Shown here piece after piece: positions 49,747 through 58,810 of a stretch of 64,000 nt of DNA. The DNA is from Massilia sp. UMI-21. Its GTDB lineage: Bacteria; Pseudomonadota; Gammaproteobacteria; Burkholderiales; Burkholderiaceae_D. The number at the start of each line of letters is the position of its first letter. Within the stretch, counting starts at the first letter, position 1. A program made the position numbers and the translations under genes. Under the pieces are notes generated by a model. That model was not told where the DNA came from and made no database searches. It saw only the letters and a list, made by a program, of their open reading frames with translations. The stretch lies in contig CP063848.1 in assembly GCA_015277795.1 (NCBI GenBank), forward strand, positions 1,922,001 to 1,986,000, given 5' to 3'.

Positions 49747-51604
49747 GTGCGCCCAGCATGGGCGCACTCCTGCGGGTGAAAGTCCTGCCGCGAGCTGACC
49801 ACAGTGAGCGAAGTGAAGCGCAACTGCATGAGGGTAACCGAGTGTGGGAAGGAAGCGTGGATCGTAAATCATGAGCCGAGGAACACGAATCGCATAGAAG
49901 GCGTTGCCGATCAGGGCGAGCGGGCCATGAACCGCAAAGCTCTTGTGGTCAAGGAGAGGTGGCGTAGATGCGGCGGTTGTGTGATGAAGGAGTGCGGCCC
50001 TTACCTGGGGACGCCCCGCCTTGTGCCTGAAAGGGCGACGAAAAAAAAAATCGGAGCGGGGTCTCAGCAGAGGTCATAGTAGTTGGAGGTAGCGCTGGGA
50101 AGGCTCGACTCCGCCGACGAAGGACCGAACGAGTAGGAGTGAATCCGATATGTCGATGCAGAAGGCACAGCGTCAGATGCCCGCAAACGCGGGGCGGGAA
50201 GCCGTAGGGCAAGGTGAAGCCATGCTCGATGCTTTCAGCGACGAAGCGTTCTGCCCGCGGCATGCAACCGGAGGCACGGGGTCAGCGTTGCTGCAAGCGG
50301 CGCTGACGACAGAGAACCTGCGGCGGGCGTTCAAGCGTGTGCGTGCCAACAAGGGAGCGGCTGGCGTGGATGGACTGGACATTGACCAGACCTCGCGTCT
50401 GCTGGCAACCGAGTGGCCTCACATACGAGAACAACTGTTGGCAGGGACGTACCGGCCCAGTCCGGTACGTCGGGTGACGATTCCGAAGCCCGACGGTGGC
50501 GAGCGCGAGCTTGGCATCCCGACGGTGACGGATCGGCTGATCCAGCAAGCACTATTACAGGTGCTGCAACCGATCCTTGATCCCACTTTCAGCGAGCATA
50601 GCTACGGCTTCCGACCGGGCAGGCGTGCGCAGGATGCGGTATTAGCCGCTCAGGCATACGTCCAGTCCGGGCTGAGAATCGTGGTGGACGTGGACCTGTC
50701 GAAGTTCTTCGACCGGGTCAACCATGACATCCTGATCGACCGCTTGAAGAAACGCATCGACGACGCTGGAGTGATCCGGCTGGTCCGTGCCTATCTGAAC
50801 AGCGGCATCATGGAGCATGGTGTAGTACAGGAACGGAACGAAGGAACGCCGCAAGGCGGTCCATTGAGTCCGCTGCTTGCCAACGTCATGCTCGATGAAG
50901 TGGACAAGGAACTGGAACGGCGCGGCCATCGCTTTGCGCGCTACGCCGACGACGCGAACGTCTATGTTCGTAGCGTGCGTGCGGGCCAGCGGGTGATGAG
51001 GCTGCTGCGGCGCTGCTATGCCAGACTGCACCTCGTGGTCAACGAAGGCAAGAGCGCCGTGGCCAGCGTCTTTGGCCGCAAGTTCCTCGGCTACAGCCTG
51101 TGGGTGGGGCGTGGGGGCGAAGTCAAACGCAAGGTGGCGGAAAAGCCGTTGCAAGCGTTTAAACAACGCATCAGGGAGCTAACCCGCCGATCTGGTGGAC
51201 GTAGCATGCCGGATGTGGTGCAGGGACTTCGTTCCTATATGCTGGGTTGGAAAGGGTACTTCCAGTTGGCGCAAACCCCAAAGGTATGGCGCGGACTCGA
51301 TGAATGGTTGCGGCACAGGCTGCGGGCTATCCAGCTCAAGCACTGGAAGCGCGGAAGCACCATGTATCGGGAGCTCCTTAAACTTGGGGCTTGGCCGTCG
51401 GCAGCGAGGCACGTAGCGGCGAACAGCCGCCGCTGGTGGCACAACAGCGATAGGTTACTCAAAACAGTGATGACTATCGGCTATTTCGACCGACTCGGTG
51501 TACCTCGCCTGTCTTGACCTCAACTACTCGAACCGCCCGGTGCGGACCCGCATGCCGGGTGGTGTGGCAGGGGAGCGGCCCTCAGGGCCGTCCCCTATGC
51601 CGAT
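49747..51604 (+). mobile_element. Group IIC intron, downstream copy
   Basis: A 1858-nt second copy, joined head to tail to the first with no spacer. I see two differences between the copies: an A-tract of ten instead of nine in the region before the maturase (at 50041), and a silent G-to-A change at 51199 (49341 in copy 1). Its immediate 5' neighbour is GCCGAT, the 3' end of copy 1, which does not pair with its own EBS1 loop (CATGAA at 49926-49931). The 3' exon starts at 51605 with GCGCCGCG. Confidence 0.92.
50150..51517 (+). CDS. ltrA: Group II intron reverse transcriptase/maturase, copy 2
   Basis: 455 residues, identical in sequence to the maturase of copy 1: the one base difference inside the gene, at 51199, is synonymous in a Gly codon. 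All RT blocks and YADD are intact, so both copies should make active protein. Because the two genes are identical, either protein could serve either intron RNA. Confidence 0.95.
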   Translation: MSMQKAQRQMPANAGREAVGQGEAMLDAFSDEAFCPRHATGGTGSALLQAALTTENLRRAFKRVRANKGAAGVDGLDIDQTSRLLATEWPHIREQLLAGTYRPSPVRRVTIPKPDGGERELGIPTVTDRLIQQALLQVLQPILDPTFSEHSYGFRPGRRAQDAVLAAQAYVQSGLRIVVDVDLSKFFDRVNHDILIDRLKKRIDDAGVIRLVRAYLNSGIMEHGVVQERNEGTPQGGPLSPLLANVMLDEVDKELERRGHRFARYADDANVYVRSVRAGQRVMRLLRRCYARLHLVVNEGKSAVASVFGRKFLGYSLWVGRGGEVKRKVAEKPLQAFKQRIRELTRRSGGRSMPDVVQGLRSYMLGWKGYFQLAQTPKVWRGLDEWLRHRLRAIQLKHWKRGSTMYRELLKLGAWPSAARHVAANSRRWWHNSDRLLKTVMTIGYFDRLGVPRLS

Positions 51605-51790
51605 GCGCCGCGCGGCCGGCGCCGGCGCGGACGATCGCTTGCGGTCTGGCAGCCGGCCCTGGCGCGGAATCGGGTCCACGCAAAATAGTCAAATTTCCTT
51701 GTGCGTTAGGCAATGTTCAAGCGCCTCGCTGCCTTAAAATACGTGGATTGCTTTTCAGCCTCCACTCTCCTTCCTTCGAAAGCCATTTTC

Positions 51791-54700
51791 ATGCGTGAAA
51801 CGTCCACGGCGCCAGGCGGCTCCCAATCCGACCTCAACTGGCTGGCCGGCGGCGGCGAGATGGGCGCCCTGATCCGCGCGATGGACTGGTCGGCGACGCC
51901 CCTGGGGCCGCTGGAGCGCTGGCCGCAGAGCCTGCGCACCACGGTCAGCCTGTGCCTGTCGTCGACCTTCCCGATCCTGGTGTGCTGGGGCGAGCAGGAC
52001 ATCCAGATCTACAACGACGCCTACCGGCCGATCTGCGGCGACCTGCACCCGGCGTCGATGGGAGGCGCGTTCAAGAAGGTGTGGGCGAGCGCGCTGCCGG
52101 TGGTGGGCGATGCCTTCGACCGCGCGCACCAGGGAGAAGGCGCCTATATCCGCGACCAGCGCATGTTCCTGGACCGCCTCGGCTATCTCGAAGAGGCCTT
52201 CATGACGTTTTCGTTCTCGCCGATCCGCGACGAGTCGGGCGCGGTGGGCGGGGTGTTCCACCCGATTACCGAGACCACGGCCCAGGTGCTGGGCGCGCGC
52301 CGCACGCGCGGGCTGCGCGAATTGAGCGAGGCGCTGGCCGCCGCCCGCACCGCCGGCGACATCGGCCAGCAGCTCGAGGCGCACCATGAAGCCCTGGCCC
52401 ACGACCTGTCCTTCGTCCTGTTCTACCAGCGCGATGCCGCCAGCGGCCGGCTGCTGCTGCGCGGCCGCGCCGGCATCGAAGGGCATTGCGCGCTGGCGCC
52501 GAGCACGGTGGCGCCCGACGATGCCGTCTGGCCGTTCGCGGCTGCCGGGGCGGCCCGCAGCGCGCAGCGCGTCGACGGCCTGGCCGCGCGCTTCGGCGGC
52601 ACGCGTTGCGGCACCTACGACGATCCGCCGGACTCGGCGATGGTGCTGCCGGTCCTGACGCCCGGCCACCAGGAACCCTACGGCTACCTGGTGGCCGGCG
52701 CCAGCATCCGGCGCGCCCTCGATGCCGACTACCTGAACTTCTTCGAGCTGCTCGGCGCCGCGGTCGGCACCGCGGTCGGCAACGTCACCGCCTACGAGCA
52801 GGAACAGCGCCGCGCCGAGGAGCTGGCCAAGATCGACCGCGCCAAGACCGCTTTCTTCTCGAATGTGTCGCACGAATTCCGCACCCCGCTGACCCTGATC
52901 CTGGGGCCGCTCGAGGACGTCCTGGCCGACGGCGCCGAACCGCTCGCACCGAGCCAGCGCCGGCGCGTCGAACTGACCCACCGTAACGCGCTGCGCCTGC
53001 TCAAGCTGGTCAATTCGCTGCTCGACTTCTCGCGCATCGAGGCGGGCCGGGTCCAGGCCAGCTACCAGCCGGTGGACCTGGCCCACCTGACGACCGAACT
53101 CGCGTCCGTGTTCGAGTCGGCGATGGCGCGCGGCGGCCTGGCCTTCGAGGTGCGTGCGGACGAGCTGGGCGAGCCGGTGTACGTCGACCGCGACATGTGG
53201 GAAAAGATCGTCTTCAACCTGCTGTCGAACGCCTTCAAGTTCACGCTCACGGGCGCGGTCACGGTGCGCCTGGCGCGCCATGGCGCGGGCGCCTCGCAGG
53301 TGGCACGGCTGTCGGTGAGCGACACCGGCATCGGCATCCCGGCGCACGAGCTGCCGCGCGTGTTCGAGCGCTTCCACCGCATCGAAGGCGCGGCCGGACG
53401 CACCCACGAAGGCACCGGCATCGGGCTGGCCCTGATGCAGGAGCTGGTATGGCTGCACGGCGGCAGCATCGCGGTGCACAGCACGGAGGGCGAGGGCACC
53501 CGCTTCGACGTGGACATCCCGTTCGGCTGCGCGCACCTGCCGGAAGCGCGGGTGCTGGCGGCGCCGGCGCCGGCCCGGGAAGCGTCTGGCCGCGGCAGCG
53601 CCGCCTTCGTCGAGGAGGCGCTGCGCTGGCTGCCGGACGAGGCCGAAGGCGCGGACGGCATCGCGTCCGAAGGCGCGGATCATATCGGCGCCGATATTGC
53701 GGCCACCGGCGCCGCGGCGCGGCCGCGCATCCTGGTCGCCGACGACAACAACGACATGCGGGCCTACCTCAAGTCGCTGCTCGCGCCGTATGCCGAGGTG
53801 GTCTCATGTGCCGACGGCGAAGCCGCGTTCGCACTGCTGGAACGCGACCCGCCGGACCTGCTGCTCAGTGATGTCATGATGCCGCACCTGGACGGCTTCG
53901 GCCTGCTGGCGCGGATCCGCGCCAGCGCCGCCCTGCGCCAGCTGCCGGTGATCCTGCTGTCGGCGCGCGCCGGCGAGGAAGCCAGGATCGAGGGCTTGCA
54001 GGCCGGCGCCGACGACTACCTGGTCAAGCCTTTCGCGGCGAGCGAACTGCTGGCGCGCGTGCGGGGGCAGGTGACGCTGGCGCGCGATCGCGGCCGCGTG
54101 CACGCCGACGCGGCCCGGCGCGAGGCCTATTTCCGCGCGCTGGTCGACGCTTCGCCTGCGATGCTCTGGACCACCGACGCGGACGAGCAGTGCACCTACC
54201 TGAGCCAGCGCTGGTACGACTTCACCGGACGCCGGATCGAGCAGGACCTGGGCCGCGGCTGGCTCGAGAACGTGCATCCGGAGGATTTGCAGCGCACCGT
54301 GGATGCCTACATCGAGTCGGCGGCGGCGCGGGTGCCGTTTTCCATCGACTTCCGGCTGCGCCGCCGCGACGGCGTGTACCGCTGGGTGATCGACTCGGGC
54401 GTGCCGCGCGTCGACGAGGCGGGGCGTCCGAACGGCTATGTCGGCACCGTGATCGATATCCACGAGCGCAAGATCCTGCAGCGGCGCTTCGAACGCGTGG
54501 CGCAGGCCGGCAGCATCGGGGTCTGGTACGCGGACGCGCCCTTCGAGCACTTCCGCCTGAACCGCGAAATGGCGGCCCAGTTCGAGCTCGACGGGCAGGG
54601 ACAGGCGACGATCGCCCAGCTGGCGCAGGCGGTCGATGCGGCCGACCGCGGCCAGTTCGAGGCGCGCTTGCGCCAGGCGCTGCAGCACGGCAGCATGCTC

Positions 54701-56035
54701 GACATCGAGTTCCGCGCGCACCAGAGCGCCAGCGGCGTGCGCTGGCTGCGCGCGGTGGGCTGGTGCGATGCCGACCAGGACGGCCAGCCCTTGCGCTTCG
54801 ACGGCGTCACCTTCGACGTCAGCCGGCACAAGCACGCCGAACAGGAGCTGCGCCACCTGGCCGACGAGCTGGGGGCGAAGAACCGCCAGCAGAGCGAGTT
54901 CCTGTCGACCCTGGCGCATGAACTGCGCAATCCGCTTGCGCCGATCAGCGCCGGCATCGACCTGATGCAGGCACAGCGCGCCGCGGGCAGCGATGGCGCG
55001 GAGCTGGCCGGCGCCCCCGATGTGCAGGGCATGATGCGGCGCCAGGTCGACCACATGGTGCACCTGGTCGACGACCTGCTCGACATGGCCCGCCTGGCCG
55101 AAGGGAAGATCACGCTGCGCCTCGATACCGTGCTGCTGGGCGACGTGGTGCGCGATGCCGCCGAGATGGCCATGCCCTTGGTGAGCGCGCGCGGCCACCG
55201 GCTGGCGCTACGGCTGCCGGAAGCGCAGGTGCTCCTGCATGCGGACCGCCACCGCCTGTCCCAGATCGTCAGCAACCTGGTCAACAACGCCGCCAAGTAC
55301 ACCCCGTCCGGCGGCGATATCGTCGTGGAGGCACGGGTCGACGGACGCGAAGCGGTGGTGGCCGTTTCCGACACCGGCATCGGCATGTCGGCCGACGCGC
55401 TGGAACGGGTATTCGACATGTATGCGCAGGAGCGCTCCAGCGAAGCGATGGGCGAGGGCGGGCTCGGGGTGGGCCTGCACCTGGTCCAGCGCCTGGTGCG
55501 CCTGCATGGCGGCAGCGTGCAGGCGGAAAGCGCGGGCGCAGGCAGGGGCAGCCGCTTCACGGTGCGCTTGCCGCTGCCGCTGCCGGATCGCGGGCCGGCG
55601 CCGGCATCCGGGCCGGCGCCGGTGGAGGAAACCGCGGCGCAGGGCGCCGGCGGTTCGCTGCGGGTGCTGGTGGTGGACGACAACGTCGATGCCGCCGAAA
55701 TGCTCGCCACCCTGCTCGAGATCGGCGGCCACCAGGTACGGATGGCCCATGACGGGGCGGACGCGATCGCGCTCGCGGGCGACTTGATGCCCGAGCTGGT
55801 GTTCCTCGACATCGGCCTGCCGGACATCAGCGGCTATGAGACCGCCGCGGCATTGCGCCGCATCGCCGGCCTGGAGCACAGCACGCTGGTCGCGCTGACC
55901 GGCTGGGGCACCGAACAGGACCGCCAACGGGCGCGCGAGGCCGGCTTCGATCGTCACCTGACCAAGCCCGCGGAATTCGAAGAGGTCGGTCGAGTGCTCG
56001 ACCTGGCGCTGCGGGCGCGTGGCGAACGCGCCTGA
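51791..56035 (+). CDS. Double hybrid sensor kinase (two HK and two REC modules)
   Basis: A 1414-residue soluble signalling protein. It has an N-terminal PAS-like input (WSATPLGPLERWPQSLRTTV...FPILVCWGEQDIQIYNDAYRPI), a GAF-like domain (about 175-340), a first kinase core with His361 (SHEFRTPLTLILGP), HATPase (NLLSNAFKFT), and receiver 1 with Asp694 (LLLSDVMMPHLDGFG). Two PAS domains follow (DASPAMLWTTDADEQCTYLSQRWYDFTGR and the next), then a second kinase core with His1043 (LAHELRNPLAPISAG), HATPase (NLVNNAAKYT, GLGVGLHLVQRLV) and receiver 2 with Asp1340 (VFLDIGLPDISG). An in-frame ATG at 51713 would add 26 residues. The 186-nt gap after the intron carries no other gene. Confidence 0.88.
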   Translation: MRETSTAPGGSQSDLNWLAGGGEMGALIRAMDWSATPLGPLERWPQSLRTTVSLCLSSTFPILVCWGEQDIQIYNDAYRPICGDLHPASMGGAFKKVWASALPVVGDAFDRAHQGEGAYIRDQRMFLDRLGYLEEAFMTFSFSPIRDESGAVGGVFHPITETTAQVLGARRTRGLRELSEALAAARTAGDIGQQLEAHHEALAHDLSFVLFYQRDAASGRLLLRGRAGIEGHCALAPSTVAPDDAVWPFAAAGAARSAQRVDGLAARFGGTRCGTYDDPPDSAMVLPVLTPGHQEPYGYLVAGASIRRALDADYLNFFELLGAAVGTAVGNVTAYEQEQRRAEELAKIDRAKTAFFSNVSHEFRTPLTLILGPLEDVLADGAEPLAPSQRRRVELTHRNALRLLKLVNSLLDFSRIEAGRVQASYQPVDLAHLTTELASVFESAMARGGLAFEVRADELGEPVYVDRDMWEKIVFNLLSNAFKFTLTGAVTVRLARHGAGASQVARLSVSDTGIGIPAHELPRVFERFHRIEGAAGRTHEGTGIGLALMQELVWLHGGSIAVHSTEGEGTRFDVDIPFGCAHLPEARVLAAPAPAREASGRGSAAFVEEALRWLPDEAEGADGIASEGADHIGADIAATGAAARPRILVADDNNDMRAYLKSLLAPYAEVVSCADGEAAFALLERDPPDLLLSDVMMPHLDGFGLLARIRASAALRQLPVILLSARAGEEARIEGLQAGADDYLVKPFAASELLARVRGQVTLARDRGRVHADAARREAYFRALVDASPAMLWTTDADEQCTYLSQRWYDFTGRRIEQDLGRGWLENVHPEDLQRTVDAYIESAAARVPFSIDFRLRRRDGVYRWVIDSGVPRVDEAGRPNGYVGTVIDIHERKILQRRFERVAQAGSIGVWYADAPFEHFRLNREMAAQFELDGQGQATIAQLAQAVDAADRGQFEARLRQALQHGSMLDIEFRAHQSASGVRWLRAVGWCDADQDGQPLRFDGVTFDVSRHKHAEQELRHLADELGAKNRQQSEFLSTLAHELRNPLAPISAGIDLMQAQRAAGSDGAELAGAPDVQGMMRRQVDHMVHLVDDLLDMARLAEGKITLRLDTVLLGDVVRDAAEMAMPLVSARGHRLALRLPEAQVLLHADRHRLSQIVSNLVNNAAKYTPSGGDIVVEARVDGREAVVAVSDTGIGMSADALERVFDMYAQERSSEAMGEGGLGVGLHLVQRLVRLHGGSVQAESAGAGRGSRFTVRLPLPLPDRGPAPASGPAPVEETAAQGAGGSLRVLVVDDNVDAAEMLATLLEIGGHQVRMAHDGADAIALAGDLMPELVFLDIGLPDISGYETAAALRRIAGLEHSTLVALTGWGTEQDRQRAREAGFDRHLTKPAEFEEVGRVLDLALRARGERA

Positions 56036-56074
56036 TCAGGGCCGGAGATCGCGCCGAAGGTAGGGCAACAAACG

Positions 56075-56122
56075 GGGGAACAGACAGGGGAACAGACAGG
56101 GGAACAGACAGGGGAACAGACA
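56075..56122. repeat. 12-bp tandem repeat, four copies
   Basis: Four perfect units of GGGGAACAGACA follow the double hybrid kinase gene. The array is noncoding and lies between two convergent genes. Confidence 0.85.
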
Positions 56123-56160
56123 GGGCAGGAAGCCAATCTTCCGGTTGACCCGGAAGCCCC

Positions 56161-56181
56161 GGAGCCCGCATCGCGGGCTCC
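56161..56181. terminator. Hairpin between convergent kinase and lipoprotein genes
   Basis: Stem ggagcccgc/gcgggctcc (9 bp, 3-nt loop) lies 25 nt past the lipoprotein stop on the minus strand. No T-run is seen, so termination is only suggested. Confidence 0.45.
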
Positions 56182-56205
56182 GTTCCTTGCCTGGCGGATG
56201 GCGAA

Positions 56206-56658
56206 TCAGCGGCCGGTGGTGCCGCCGGTGGTGCCGGTGCCGGTTCCGGTGGTGCCGGTCGTGCCCGAGGTGCCCGAGGTGCCGGTGGTGCCGGTGGTGC
56301 CGGTGGTGCCGGTGGTGCCGGTGGTGCCCGTGCCCATGTCGCCGGTGGTGCCGGTCGCGCCGGTGCCCGTGCCCATGTCGCCGGTGGTGCCGGTTGCGCC
56401 GGTGCCGGTGCCCATGTCGCCGGTGGTGCCGGTGCCCATGTCGCCAGTGGTGCCGGTGGTGCCGGTGCCGGTGGCGCCGGTGCCGGTGTCACCCACGGTG
56501 CCGGTGGTGCCCGAGGTGCTGCTCGGCGCGGTGGCGGAGGTGTCCGGCGTGGTGGTCATGGTGTCGGTCGCCGGCTCGTTCTTGCGGCAAGCGCCCAGCA
56601 GGGAGGCCAGCACGGCAGCAGTCAGCAGGATTTTTGGTGCTTTGGTCAGTGCTTTCAT
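56206..56658 (-). CDS. Lipoprotein with Thr/Gly tandem repeats
   Basis: A 150-residue protein. The signal [24 protein letters not shown] ends in a lipobox LGAC, so the mature N terminus is a lipidated Cys. After [22 protein letters not shown] the rest is almost only Gly and Thr, in units such as [16 protein letters not shown] that repeat about four times with a regular GDMGTGT element. The DNA is a GGT/GCC-type microsatellite and is likely to vary in length between strains. RBS GAGGAG precedes the ATG. No function can be assigned; a flexible surface or periplasmic spacer is plausible. Confidence 0.75.
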   Translation of the reverse strand: MKALTKAPKILLTAAVLASLLGACRKNEPATDTMTTTPDTSATAPSSTSGTTGTVGDTGTGATGTGTTGTTGDMGTGTTGDMGTGTGATGTTGDMGTGTGATGTTGDMGTGTTGTTGTTGTTGTTGTSGTSGTTGTTGTGTGTTGGTTGR

Positions 56659-57055
56659 TGTTTAAACTCCTCGTTCACGTCTATCTTGTGCCGCAGGGTC
56701 CAGGTGAGGCCCGGGACTGCCTGCGGCGCCAGGTTAGGTCCTCTGAGGGTTCGGGAACCCAGCAGTGGAACCATCAGGGAACCGACGCAACACGCGGCCC
56801 CGGTCAGTGTACGAATCCGACTGAACAATCACTGGCAGCCAGGCCGCCGGCAAGTTGGACCGCACACCGTCGTACTCGTTTCCGCGCTACGCTGCGGATT
56901 TGCTGGAAATCAGTCGTACCAGGTGCTCGCCCATCGATCGATGTGGCGTTGGCGCCTGCTTGCAGTGCTCGTGCCGCGGCGCAGTCGCCGCATCGTATCC
57001 GGTGCTGCCTGCCAAGGGCGCATACCGGTTTCTTGCCGCGTACCCAGGCAGCCTC
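56659..57055. other. 397-nt gap without a recognised gene
   Basis: It contains the RBS and leader of the lipoprotein gene at its left end. No frame has a plausible start, RBS and protein-like composition. A small hairpin gggtt-cggg-aaccc (56747-56760) is the only structure noted. Confidence 0.5.
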
Positions 57056-58030
57056 TCACCAGGCCATCGGCGTCTGCCGGATGCCTGTCGTGTCGCCGGC
57101 GTCCTTGCCGGCGAGCTGTTCCAGCAGCGCGGGTATCTCTTGCGATATTTCTCGCGCTAGATATCCCAACGGGCCCATCCGTTCCGCCAAGCGTTCGCCG
57201 GCGCGCGCATGCAGCGCCACGCCCCAGCAGGCGGCCTGGTCCAGTGGCGCACCGCGCGCAGCCAGGCCGGCAATGATCCCTGCAAGCACGTCGCCGGAGC
57301 CGGAGATCGCCAGGCCCACATTGCCGCCTTCATGCTGATACAACGTTCCATCCGGCGTTGCGATGACAGTGCGCGCACCTTTTAATGCGATCACGGCGTT
57401 CCAGGCGCGTGCCGTCTCCAGCGCGCGCGGGTCGGGCGCGGCAGTGATGTCGTCCTTGGCGATCCCGCTCAGGTGCGCCATCTCGCCGGCGTGCGGGGTG
57501 AGGATGACCGGGCGCTCGAAGCGCCAGGGCGCGCCTTGCGGCCGGTCGGCGGGCGGGTGCAGCAGCGCCCCCATCGCACAGGCGTCGAGCACCACCCGGG
57601 TCTCGGCCGCATCCAGGCGCGGCAGCAGCGCATGCACCAGGGCGGCGGTGGCGGGCTCGTCGCGCATGCCCGGCCCGATCAGCACCGCGTCGACGCGCTC
57701 GGCGAGCGGATCGAGGCAGGCCAGGGCCTCCATGCTGAAGCCGGCGCTCGCGTGTTCGCGCAGGCCGATGACGCGCGCCTCGGGCATGGCCAGGGCTACC
57801 AGCTGGGCCACGCTCTGGCCGGTGGCGATGGTGAGCTTGCCGGCGCCTGCGCGCAGGCAGGCGGTCGCGGCCAGGATCACCGCGCCCGGCATTTCGCAGG
57901 AGCCGCCCAGTACCAGCACGTGTCCGCGGATTTCCTTGTCGCCTTCGATGGCCGGCATCGGCACGGGCCAGCCGCGCAGCAGGGCTGCGTCGACGTCATG
58001 CACGGCGGTGGCGTGGTCGAGGAGTTCCAT
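57056..58030 (-). CDS. nnrD: ADP/ATP-dependent NAD(P)H-hydrate dehydratase
   Basis: Repairs hydrated NADH and NADPH. A 324-residue stand-alone YjeF C-terminal (ribokinase-like) domain without the N-terminal epimerase. Motifs: GHVLVLGGSCEMPGAVILAATACLRAGAGKLTIAT near the start, VDAVLIGPGM, LTPHAGEMAHLSGI, VIALKGARTVIATPDG and the nucleotide/catalytic loop GNVGLAISGSGDVLAGIIAGLAARG, with its conserved Asp. Many bacteria fuse the epimerase to it; here the partner is absent from the window. The histidine phosphatase gene ends 10 nt upstream on the same strand, so the two are likely an operon. Confidence 0.92.
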   Translation of the reverse strand: MELLDHATAVHDVDAALLRGWPVPMPAIEGDKEIRGHVLVLGGSCEMPGAVILAATACLRAGAGKLTIATGQSVAQLVALAMPEARVIGLREHASAGFSMEALACLDPLAERVDAVLIGPGMRDEPATAALVHALLPRLDAAETRVVLDACAMGALLHPPADRPQGAPWRFERPVILTPHAGEMAHLSGIAKDDITAAPDPRALETARAWNAVIALKGARTVIATPDGTLYQHEGGNVGLAISGSGDVLAGIIAGLAARGAPLDQAACWGVALHARAGERLAERMGPLGYLAREISQEIPALLEQLAGKDAGDTTGIRQTPMAW

Positions 58031-58039
58031 GGAGCGGGC

Positions 58040-58810
58040 TCAGGCCTTCGGTGCTGCAGGCAGGTCCTTGCTGGCGGTGACAGGCGTCCCGCTCGCTTCG
58101 AGCGGCGCGACGAAGTTAACCAGGCGCAGGGCCAGATGGCCGCCCTTGCCGAGATCGGGATCGAAGGTGTAGGAAGTGACGGAGCAGTTCGGCACGTCGG
58201 CGGCGCGGTCGAAGTCGAGGATGGTTTTTTCGTCGAGACGCTCGAACAGGTAGCGGAAACAATTGACCGTCACCTGGTGCGCGACGATCAGCACGCGTTC
58301 GCGGCAGTACTCGCGGTTCAGGGTGTCGACCACGCTGCGCAGGCGCAGGATCACGTCGCACCAGCTCTCGCCGCCGGGCGGGCGGAAGTAGAACTTGCCG
58401 ACGTGCTGGCGCTGCTCGTACAGGTCGGGATGGTGATGCGCGATGCCGTAGGTGGTGAGGCGGTCGAGGATGCCGAATTCCTTCTCGCGCAGGCGCTCGT
58501 CGGATTCGACCACGAGCCGGCTGCGGTGCGCCGGATCCAGGCGCTGCATCAGGATATTGGCGGTCTCGAACGCGCGCACGTAGGGCGAGTGCAGCACCAC
58601 GGTCGGCTGCTGCTCGGGCGGCAGCGCCGCGAACCAGGACCCGAGCGCCTGCGACTGGCGCTCGCCCAGTTCGGACAGGGGCACGTCGACATCGCGGTGG
58701 GCGATGTCGATGTGGTGGCCGGCGGCGGCTTCCGCGAGATCGCGCGCGACATTGCCGGCGCTCTGTCCGTGCCTGACCACCCAGATTTCTTGCGGCCACT
58801 TCTGTTCCAT
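58040..58810 (-). CDS. Histidine phosphatase family protein
   Basis: A 256-residue member of the phosphoglycerate mutase-like superfamily. The active-site RHGQSAGN is at residues 14-21, followed by PLSELGERQSQALGSWF, SPYVRAFETANILM (second Arg), ERLREKEFGILD and the second His in VLIVAHQVTVNCFRYL. Likely a phosphatase; substrate unknown. The ATG at 58810 was chosen over GTG and TTG codons just upstream because AAGGA is well placed for it. It precedes nnrD in a two-gene unit. Confidence 0.88.
   Translation of the reverse strand: MEQKWPQEIWVVRHGQSAGNVARDLAEAAAGHHIDIAHRDVDVPLSELGERQSQALGSWFAALPPEQQPTVVLHSPYVRAFETANILMQRLDPAHRSRLVVESDERLREKEFGILDRLTTYGIAHHHPDLYEQRQHVGKFYFRPPGGESWCDVILRLRSVVDTLNREYCRERVLIVAHQVTVNCFRYLFERLDEKTILDFDRAADVPNCSVTSYTFDPDLGKGGHLALRLVNFVAPLEASGTPVTASKDLPAAPKA

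Noticed and set aside
48292..51517. Reverse transcriptase as part of a retron or diversity-generating element.
   Set aside because: YADD-type RT with maturase domain, domain V and VI RNA, GTGCG 5' end and AT 3' end all identify a group II intron; no template or variable repeats or msr/msd-type RNA are seen.
56216..56510. Repeated GGTGCC-rich DNA as a CRISPR-like array.
   Set aside because: Units are contiguous without spacers and are in frame inside a lipoprotein gene.
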